Positions 1 to 4,737 of a stretch of 5,158 nt of DNA are shown here, one piece after another; the stretch's first letter is position 1; each line of letters opens with the position of its first letter. The stretch comes from Phycisphaerales bacterium UBA4658 (GTDB lineage Bacteria; Planctomycetota; Phycisphaerae; Phycisphaerales; UBA1924), in NCBI GenBank assembly GCA_002405485.1, contig DHLW01000069.1, forward strand, positions 762 through 5,919. Reading direction: 5' to 3'. A program made the translations under genes and the position numbers. The notes under the pieces were generated by a model, which was given only the letters and a program-made list of their open reading frames with translations, ran no database searches and was not told the origin of the DNA.

Positions 1-983
1 CCATCGTGGATGACGCCCCCGGCGGCGCATCCCTGGTCACACTCCGTCGGCGGCTGAGCGGGGGACCAGAAAGCCCCGGAGCCGGCATCGACGCCGGGCT
101 CATCGCCATCAACTCCTCAGGGCAGGCGCCGTGGTTTGACCTCAAGCCCGGCCAGGCCCTCGTCGGCGACGTGCCCGTGCTGCGTGTTCCGGCGATCGTC
201 CACATGGTGCACTCCTTCAGCGCGTGGTCTCCCACCGAACGCTCCACGATCGCCGGCGCATTCCTCGAACGCGGCGCATATGCCTATCTGGGATCCTGCC
301 ACGAGCCGCTGCTCCGCGGCTTCGTGCCCACGCCGCTGGTCATGCGCCGGTTGTTGCAGGGCCTGCCGTGGTCCGCAGCGGTTCGATTCGATGACGCGCC
401 GCCCTGGAAGATCGCCGTCTTCGGCGACCCGCTGCTGACCCTGGGCCCGCGCGGGCCACGCATCGCGGGTGATCTCGGCCTGCCCGGGCGGCCGCCCAGA
501 ACCCTCACCGATGAACTCACATCCCACCTCAAGGCCCGCGAGCTCGCCGACGCCCTCCGCACGCTCGCGCTTCTCGGCCGCGACGCCGACGCCGCCCGGC
601 TGATCCTCGCGACCGCCAAGGACCAGCCCGCGGCCCTGACGCCGGAGTTCGGGCTGGCGGGGATCGAGTCCGCATTCGCCACCGGCGACCGGGCCGCGCT
701 GCTCACCTGCGCCGAGGCCCTGCGCCCGGTCATGTACGACGCCCAACGCCTCAAGACCGATGGCGCGCTGGTCATCAAGGACATGATCTGGCAGGCCCTT
801 GGCGCGGCGATCCTGGATGACACGCTCACCGAACGCGAGGCCAGGATCCTGCCACACTTCCTCCGGCTGGAGACCCTCGATCGCGACCGCGCCGAGGCCC
901 TCCGCGCCTGTGAAGCCGCGCTCGGCAAAGACGCCGAGGCCATCGTCGGCGAGGCCGCCGCCCGCGTCCGCGCCGGCAAGTGA
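1..983 (+). CDS. C-terminal part of a gingipain-like (peptidase C25/clan CD-like) protein, 5' end outside the window
   Basis: The frame is open to the left edge (first full codon at 3), so the N-terminus is missing; the GTG at 6 is only an internal codon. Numbering from that codon as residue 1, 325 residues remain. Residues about 30-146 look like the end of a caspase-type domain: hydrophobic strand plus NSSG (35-39), a DVP turn (55-57), a strand ending VHS (68-70), the stretch GAYAYLGSCHEP (90-101), then PWKIAVFGDPLLTL (133-146). A 'lFGDPsL' ending following an 'A-Y-x-G-S' strand is typical of gingipain/C25-like peptidases, which cleave proteins outside the cytoplasm. By eye, the clan CD His-Gly position holds Ser-Ser-Gly and the catalytic Cys position falls near VHMVHS, so it may be inactive; Cys98 is the only nearby thiol. 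Residues about 165-325 look alpha-helical with Ala/Leu/Arg-rich repeats, perhaps TPR- or HEAT-like. No terminator is visible before the next gene. The family call is tentative; a structural role is equally possible. Confidence -1.
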   Translation, partial: IVDDAPGGASLVTLRRRLSGGPESPGAGIDAGLIAINSSGQAPWFDLKPGQALVGDVPVLRVPAIVHMVHSFSAWSPTERSTIAGAFLERGAYAYLGSCHEPLLRGFVPTPLVMRRLLQGLPWSAAVRFDDAPPWKIAVFGDPLLTLGPRGPRIAGDLGLPGRPPRTLTDELTSHLKARELADALRTLALLGRDADAARLILATAKDQPAALTPEFGLAGIESAFATGDRAALLTCAEALRPVMYDAQRLKTDGALVIKDMIWQALGAAILDDTLTEREARILPHFLRLETLDRDRAEALRACEAALGKDAEAIVGEAAARVRAGK

Positions 984-1030
984 TCGAATCCCGGCCCGAA
1001 CGCCAAGCCCTCTCCCACGCCCCGGCCACC

Positions 1031-1041
1031 TAAACTCCCGC
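1031..1041 (+). promoter_or_regulatory. Putative leaderless-type promoter: TAAACT -10 box 5 nt before the start codon
   Basis: TAAACT at 1031-1036 fits the TANNNT -10 consensus and lies 5 nt before the ATG at 1042. No purine-rich Shine-Dalgarno occurs in the preceding 30 bases, which are mostly C. A transcript starting about 6 nt after this box would begin at the ATG itself. No convincing -35 is seen. The same layout recurs before the gene at 1447. Confidence -1.
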
Positions 1042-1344
1042 ATGCCCACCTACGTCTATGACCTGCTGGACGCGCGCGGCGAGCCCACCGGCGAGTCGTT
1101 CGAGTACGTGCAGTCCATGAAGGACAAGCCCCTCTCGGCCCACCCGCAGACCAAGCAGCCCTGCCGACGCGCCATCGTCGCGCCCAACATCGCCGGCAAC
1201 TGGTCTCCGCTCAAGGAAAAGAGCATGCTCAGCAACAAGAACCTCGAGCGGCTCGGCTTCACCAAGTACGAGCGCAAGGGCAAGGGGTACATGGAACGCG
1301 TCGCCGGCACCCAGGGCCCCCAGTCGATCTCCGCCGACGATTGA
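1042..1344 (+). CDS. Small FmdB-like protein with zinc-ribbon cysteines largely lost
   Basis: A 100-aa protein. The N-terminus MPTYVYDLL, then FEYVQSMKDKPLSAHP (20-35) and CRRAIVAPNI (41-50), follows the layout of the FmdB/regulatory zinc-ribbon family (roughly MPTYEYxCxxCG-xFExxQSMxDxPLxxCPxCGxxVRRxI). In ordinary members two CxxC pairs hold one zinc; here the first pair is replaced by DLLDARGEPTGES and the second by HPQTKQPC, leaving a single Cys (41). It probably cannot bind zinc in the usual way. Residues 55-90 are Lys-rich (KEKSMLSNKNLERLG, KYERKGKGY), which could suit nucleic-acid or ribosome contact; this is inference. The start at 1042 is chosen because it gives the canonical MPTY start and lies 5 nt behind a -10-like TAAACT; the frame is open further upstream but overlaps the preceding gene. 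FmdB-family function is poorly defined (named from a regulator in the formamidase region), so no specific function is claimed. Confidence -1.
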   Translation: MPTYVYDLLDARGEPTGESFEYVQSMKDKPLSAHPQTKQPCRRAIVAPNIAGNWSPLKEKSMLSNKNLERLGFTKYERKGKGYMERVAGTQGPQSISADD

Positions 1345-1435
1345 GTCGCGCTCCGTTCGGGCGATCACGCACTCTTGATCCGATCTTGACACGGTTTCGC
1401 ACGCTTCGCCTCCGCATGGGCGCGGCCCGCACAGT

Positions 1436-1446
1436 TACGCTGCGGC
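1436..1446 (+). promoter_or_regulatory. Putative leaderless-type promoter of phnW: TACGCT -10 box 5 nt before the start codon
   Basis: TACGCT (1436-1441) matches TANNNT and is separated from the ATG at 1447 by 5 nt (gcggc), exactly the spacing seen before the gene at 1042. There is no Shine-Dalgarno upstream of this ATG. No -35 is seen at the expected distance (about 1413-1418). A perfect TTGACA lies at 1386-1391 but is 44 nt from this box, too far to pair with it. Confidence -1.
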
Positions 1447-2580
1447 ATGTCCAGTGACCATGTCCCGATGTCGGGCGACCTCCCGCTTTTCACCCCGGGC
1501 CCGCTCACCACCAGCCGAACCGTCAAGCAGGCCATGCTCCGCGATCTCGGCTCGCGCGACGCGGAGTTCATCGCGGTGGTCGCCAGGGTCCGCCAACAGC
1601 TCCTCTGGGTCGCCGGCGCCGCTCCGCAGACATGGACCTGCGTGCCCGTGCAAGGCAGCGGCACATTCGCCATCGAGGGCGTGATCTCCACCGCCGTCCC
1701 AAGGGGCGGCACGATCTGCATCGCGGCCAACGGCGCGTACGGCAAGCGCATGGTCACGATCGCTCGTCGGCACGGGCTGGAGGTCCTGCCGCTGGAGTCC
1801 TCCGAGGAACGCCCGCTGGACCCGAGTGCAATCGCCCGGGCGCTCGATCAGGCGACCACGCGGCCCGCGCTGCTGGCCTTCGTGCACTGCGAGACCACCA
1901 CCGGGCTTGTGAACCCGATCGCCGAGATCTGCGATGTTGCCGATCGCCGAGGAGTGCCGACGCTCGTGGACTCGATGTCCGGGCTTGGCGCGCTCGCGAT
2001 CGATGCCGACGCTCATCCCGGCATGACCTGGGTGGTCAGCTCCGCGAACAAGTGCATCGAGGGTGTGCCCGGGCTGGCCTTTGCGATCGTCCGGCGAGAC
2101 GCCCTTGCCGCCTGCGAGGGCCGGGCCCGCACGCTCACGCTCGACCTGTTCGACCAGCACCGCGGCCTGGAGTCCGACGGGCAGTTCCGCTTCACGCCCC
2201 CCACCCACGTTCTGCTCGCGCTCGATCAGGCCTTGGCCGAACTCCGCGCCGAGGGCGGTCCCGCGGCACGTCTGGCCCGGTATGCCAGGGTCCAGCGCAT
2301 CATCGTGGACGGGCTTCGAGGGCTCGGGTACCACACCCTGCTCCCAGATGAACTGCTGAGCCCCATCATCACGAGCTTCCGCGTCCCGGCCGGCCCGGGA
2401 TTCAGCTTCGGGTCCTTCGCCGCCGCCATCCGCGATCGCGGGTTCGTGATCTATCCGGGCAAGGTCTCCAGCGCCGACTGCTTCCGGGTCGGCTCGATCG
2501 GGCGGCTGCGCGAGTCCGACGCTCGGGGGCTCGTGGGCGCCCTGGCCTCGATCCCGGTCCGCCCGTCGCCCACCGGATAA
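1447..2580 (+). CDS. phnW: 2-aminoethylphosphonate--pyruvate transaminase (EC 2.6.1.37)
   Basis: A PLP-dependent class V (fold type I) aminotransferase of 377 aa, normal length for PhnW. It exchanges amino groups between 2-aminoethylphosphonate and pyruvate, giving phosphonoacetaldehyde and alanine, in the cytoplasm. Seen directly: FTPGPLTTSRTVKQAMLRD near the N-terminus (15-33), a PhnW hallmark; the phosphate-binding QGSGTFAIE (69-77); NGAYGKRM (95-102); HCETTTGLVNP (147-157); VDSMSGLGAL (174-183) with Asp175 for the PLP ring nitrogen; SSANKCIEGVPG (198-209) with Lys202 as the Schiff-base lysine; FRFTPPTH (247-254); YPGKVSSADCFRVGSIG (336-352) with Arg347 as likely carboxylate ligand. All expected catalytic features are present. 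The ATG at 1447 is preferred to the one at 1468 because of the -10-like box in front of it. No phnX, phnY/phnA or phosphonate-biosynthesis gene is in view, so degradation versus synthesis of aminoethylphosphonate cannot be decided here. Product call very secure. Confidence -1.
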   Translation: MSSDHVPMSGDLPLFTPGPLTTSRTVKQAMLRDLGSRDAEFIAVVARVRQQLLWVAGAAPQTWTCVPVQGSGTFAIEGVISTAVPRGGTICIAANGAYGKRMVTIARRHGLEVLPLESSEERPLDPSAIARALDQATTRPALLAFVHCETTTGLVNPIAEICDVADRRGVPTLVDSMSGLGALAIDADAHPGMTWVVSSANKCIEGVPGLAFAIVRRDALAACEGRARTLTLDLFDQHRGLESDGQFRFTPPTHVLLALDQALAELRAEGGPAARLARYARVQRIIVDGLRGLGYHTLLPDELLSPIITSFRVPAGPGFSFGSFAAAIRDRGFVIYPGKVSSADCFRVGSIGRLRESDARGLVGALASIPVRPSPTG

Positions 2581-2601
2581 GTGTCCCGCCGGGTGACGGG
2601 C
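2561..2601 (+). terminator. GC-rich hairpin across the phnW stop codon, possible terminator without U-tract
   Basis: The arm GCCCGTCGCCC (2561-2571) pairs with GGGTGACGGGC (2591-2601) over 11 positions, ten Watson-Crick and one G-U, with a 19-nt loop that contains the phnW TAA. The loop can add a 3-bp inner stem (2574-2576 with 2586-2588). No T-run follows, so intrinsic termination is uncertain; it could instead protect the mRNA 3' end. A competing small hairpin, CGGGC-ctt-GCCCG, lies at 2597-2609 and shares the 3' arm. Confidence -1.
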
Positions 2602-2602
2602 C

Positions 2603-2631
2603 TTGCCCGACCATCTCGGATGAGCCACAAT
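2603..2631 (+). promoter_or_regulatory. Weak candidate promoter for the zinc-ribbon gene
   Basis: TTGCCC (2603-2608) and CACAAT (2626-2631) are spaced 17 bp apart and each match four of six sigma-70 consensus bases. Transcription would start near 2638, directly at the Shine-Dalgarno. This is a weak match in a short gap, offered only as the best candidate. Confidence -1.
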
Positions 2632-2637
2632 ACCGCC

Positions 2638-2643
2638 AAGGAG
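2638..2643 (+). promoter_or_regulatory. Shine-Dalgarno AAGGAG that fixes the start at 2650
   Basis: AAGGAG lies 6 nt before the ATG at 2650, a near-perfect ribosome-binding site and the only one in the rightward genes. It rules out the in-frame GTG at 2581 and ATG at 2620 as starts. Confidence -1.
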
Positions 2644-2649
2644 CATCCC

Positions 2650-3333
2650 ATGGCCAAGCTCATCCGCTTCACCAACAACTATCGCGATTGCTCGACCGAC
2701 AAGGGCTATCAGTTCGAGTTCAACTGCGACGGCTGCGGGGATGGGCTCATGTCGCCGTTCAAGCCAAGCAAGCTCGGCATCGCCGCCGGGTTCCTGCGAT
2801 CCGCCGGAGGGCTGCTCGGCTCGCTCGCCGGCGGGGCCTCCGACGCCGCCAGCACCGCCGACGAGCTCATGCGCGGCAAGGAGCGCGACGCCGCCCTCGA
2901 AGAAGCCGTCGTCGAGATGAAGAAGCTCTTCAAGCAGTGCGGACGCTGCGGAAAGTGGGTCTGCCCGGAGGCCTGCTGGAACGACAAGAAGAACCTCTGC
3001 GAGGCGTGCGCGCCCGACCTTGACGAGGAACTCATCAACATCCAGGAATCCACCAAGGTCGAGCAGCTCAAGCGCAAGGCCCGCGAGGCCAACCTCGTGA
3101 GCGACATCGACGTCACCCAGCCCGGCGGCAAAGCGCCCGCGCCCGCCGGCTCGAGCATCTGCGAGGGGTGCGGGTCCACCGTCACCGGCAAGTTCTGCTC
3201 CACCTGCGGCAAGCAGGTCGCCGAGAAACCCCCCGCCGGCGCCAAGACCGCCGGCGGCTTCTGCTCCGCGTGCGGCACCAAGTTCAACGCCGGCGACAAG
3301 TTCTGCGGCGGATGCGGCGGACAGGTCGGCTGA
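2650..3333 (+). CDS. Multi-zinc-ribbon protein with a Gly/Ala-rich hydrophobic loop
   Basis: A 227-aa protein with 17 cysteines. In order: N-terminal KLIRFTNNYRDCSTDKGYQF (3-22), a CDGCG knuckle (C26, C29), a Gly/Ala/Leu-rich segment (41-66) that could form an amphipathic or membrane-touching helix, an acidic helix (70-96), a six-Cys cluster (C97, C100, C105, C109, C117, C120; CGRCGKWVCPEACW), a charged helical region (123-150), a Pro/Ala linker, then two C-terminal zinc ribbons (C171/C174 with C183/C186, and C205/C208 with C219/C222). The last two resemble the double zinc ribbon (DZR) domain. The N-terminal CxxC plus the six-Cys cluster give eight ligands, enough for two zinc sites, so four zincs in all is plausible. 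Proteins with this N-terminal layout and C-terminal ribbons recur in diverse bacteria as uncharacterised 'zinc ribbon domain-containing' proteins; I know of no assigned function. No signal peptide. Start chosen from AAGGAG 6 nt upstream. It ends 18 bp from the convergent CNNM/CBS gene. Confidence -1.
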   Translation: MAKLIRFTNNYRDCSTDKGYQFEFNCDGCGDGLMSPFKPSKLGIAAGFLRSAGGLLGSLAGGASDAASTADELMRGKERDAALEEAVVEMKKLFKQCGRCGKWVCPEACWNDKKNLCEACAPDLDEELINIQESTKVEQLKRKAREANLVSDIDVTQPGGKAPAPAGSSICEGCGSTVTGKFCSTCGKQVAEKPPAGAKTAGGFCSACGTKFNAGDKFCGGCGGQVG

Positions 3334-3351
3334 TCATCCCCCCGCGCCGAT

Positions 3352-4737
3352 TCACTTGGCCCGCTCGGCGCCGGCCGGCTCCTGGTCGTGCTGTTCCGCC
3401 CGGGCCTGCACACGCACGCGCAGCACCCGCGTGGGCGAGGCCTCCAGCACCGTGATGGTCATCCGGCCGTGCGTGAACGTCTCGTTGGCCTCCGGAATGT
3501 GCCCCAGCGTGCTGAGCACGAACCCGCCCACCGTGTCGTAGTCGTCCGACTCGGGAATGACCACGCCCATCGGCTCGAGTGCCTCGTTGGCCTGCTGCAC
3601 ATACGCCCGCGCGTCGATGTCCGCGCGTCCGCCGCGGACGCCACCCGCGCTCGGTTCATCCAGCTTGATCTCGATGCGCGGCTCTTCCTCGGTCTTCTCG
3701 TACTCGTCCTGGATGTCCCCGAACACGTCCTCGATGATGTCCTCCAGCGACACCAGCCCCACCACAGCTCCGTACTCATCCACCACAACGGCCACATGCA
3801 CCTTCTTGGCGACGAACTCGTCGGCCAGCTCGCGCACGGTCTTGCTGTGCGGAACGTGCAGGGCGTGCCGGAGGATCTGCTTGAGCTCGAACCCCGCCCC
3901 GCCGCGCGTCTCCCCCGCCAGCCAGCGCAGCAGATCCTTGACGTAGAAGAACCCGATCACGTCATCCAGACCGCCCCCGTTCCGATACACCGGAACACGC
4001 GAGTGCCGCACCCTCCGCACGAACGCGGTGATCTGCCCGAGGTTGTTCGTGTACTCCAGCGCCTCAATCTCGCTCCTGGGGGTCATGATCTGCTCGACCG
4101 TGCGGCTCTTGAAGTTCACCACCGCCTCGATCATCCGCCGCTCCCCCTCGTCGATCACGCCCTCGCGCTCGCCCTCCTCGGTGATGGACATGATCTCTTC
4201 GGAGATCTCCCGCTGCTTGTCGGTCTTCTCCACGCCCGCGATGCTTCGAACGATCGCGTCGATGGCCGCGGCAATCGGCGCCAGCGGCTTCTGCAGCAGG
4301 TACACCCCCCGCACCACCCCGGCAAACGCGCGGACGAACCGCTCCGGGGCGTGCCGGCCGATGCTCTCTGACACGCTCATCCCGAGCACCCACAGCAGCG
4401 CGCCCGCGATCAGCACCCCCAGAAGCGCGTCCAGCAGCTCCGGCCCGGCCCGCTCGTCATCAAGCCCCGCCACCCCGCGGAGCGACGCCGACACGAACAC
4501 CGCGCTCACCGCCACGCCAAGATTCGCCAGGATCCGCACCAGCGCCACCGCGTACGAATGCGCCTCGATCGCCGGAGCGATCCGCATGAGCGAGCCCGAC
4601 CGCACGCGGCCCGACGCGTCCTTGGCCTCGTCCTCCAGCGCGGCGCCCGTCGTGTTCTCCAGGCATGCGTGCAGCGCGCTGAACAGCGTCCCGATCCCCA
4701 GGCACCCCAGCATGATCACAAGCGCGGGAAAATCCAT
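3352..4737 (-). CDS. CNNM-transmembrane / CBS-pair / CorC-HlyC domain membrane protein (hemolysin-C/TlyC family)
   Basis: A 461-aa protein, usual length for the family, whose better-studied members (CorC, CNNM) move or sense Mg2+ at the inner membrane. Domains: CNNM/DUF21 membrane domain about 1-165 with hydrophobic helices near 3-24, 60-85, 101-121 and 138-165; linker containing ISEEIMSITEEGEREGVID (178-196) and the RRMIEAVVNFKSRTV segment; CBS1 about 215-272 (IMTPRSEI, HSRVPVY, VIGFFYVKDLL); CBS2 about 285-342 (VAVVVDEYGAVVGLVSLEDIIEDVFGDI); CorC-HlyC domain about 353-447 (DDYDTVGGFVLSTLGHIP); charged tail. CBS and CorC parts are well conserved. The membrane part is not: the usual SAxExA reads SALHACL (20-26), and the usual GExxPK reads GMSVSE (119-124), losing family Glu, Pro and Lys positions. 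Its ATG overlaps the ybeY stop by one base (TGATG), implying translational coupling. Older 'hemolysin' labels are not evidence of toxicity. Family call secure; transport activity uncertain. Confidence -1.
   Translation of the reverse strand: MDFPALVIMLGCLGIGTLFSALHACLENTTGAALEDEAKDASGRVRSGSLMRIAPAIEAHSYAVALVRILANLGVAVSAVFVSASLRGVAGLDDERAGPELLDALLGVLIAGALLWVLGMSVSESIGRHAPERFVRAFAGVVRGVYLLQKPLAPIAAAIDAIVRSIAGVEKTDKQREISEEIMSITEEGEREGVIDEGERRMIEAVVNFKSRTVEQIMTPRSEIEALEYTNNLGQITAFVRRVRHSRVPVYRNGGGLDDVIGFFYVKDLLRWLAGETRGGAGFELKQILRHALHVPHSKTVRELADEFVAKKVHVAVVVDEYGAVVGLVSLEDIIEDVFGDIQDEYEKTEEEPRIEIKLDEPSAGGVRGGRADIDARAYVQQANEALEPMGVVIPESDDYDTVGGFVLSTLGHIPEANETFTHGRMTITVLEASPTRVLRVRVQARAEQHDQEPAGAERAK

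Noticed and set aside
799..1041. Upstream extension of the FmdB-like frame to an ATG at 799
   Set aside because: It would overlap the preceding gene by about 185 bp with a Pro/Arg/Ser-rich shadow translation. The MPTY start at 1042 fits the family and has a -10-like box in front.
117..1049. 310-codon open frame on the minus strand opposite the gingipain-like gene
   Set aside because: Arg/Gly/Ala-rich composition without recognisable motifs, antisense to a frame that has the FGDPL family signature. Long antisense frames are expected at this GC content.
1386..1414. TTGACA as the -35 of a standard sigma-70 promoter for phnW
   Set aside because: At 17 bp spacing the -10 would be cctccg, and neighbouring spacings are no better. 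The TACGCT box nearer the ATG is too far away to pair with it.
1435..2646. 403-codon open frame on the minus strand covering all of phnW
   Set aside because: It is the antisense of an unmistakable PhnW with all catalytic residues; its own translation is low-complexity and has no domain features.
2581..2649. Extended start (GTG 2581 or ATG 2620) for the zinc-ribbon protein
   Set aside because: AAGGAG stands 6 nt before the ATG at 2650, and the family N-terminus MAKLIRFTNNY begins there; upstream residues look non-coding.
3334..3380. Bidirectional terminator between the convergent genes, including palindromes TGATCA (3331-3336) and CGGCGCCG (3366-3373)
   Set aside because: These are very short palindromes without loops or T/A runs and are expected by chance in GC-rich DNA.
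3388..4371. 327-codon open frame on the + strand opposite the CNNM/CBS gene, rich in His and Leu
   Set aside because: His/Leu/Arg-rich translation is the typical antisense product of Asp/Glu- and Val-rich coding sequence in GC-rich DNA; the minus-strand frame has conserved CBS and CorC domains.
3352..4737. Hemolysin/toxin reading of the CNNM-CBS gene
   Set aside because: The hemolysin label is historical for this family; the domain order is that of CorC/CNNM-type membrane proteins and the ybeY context fits a housekeeping role.
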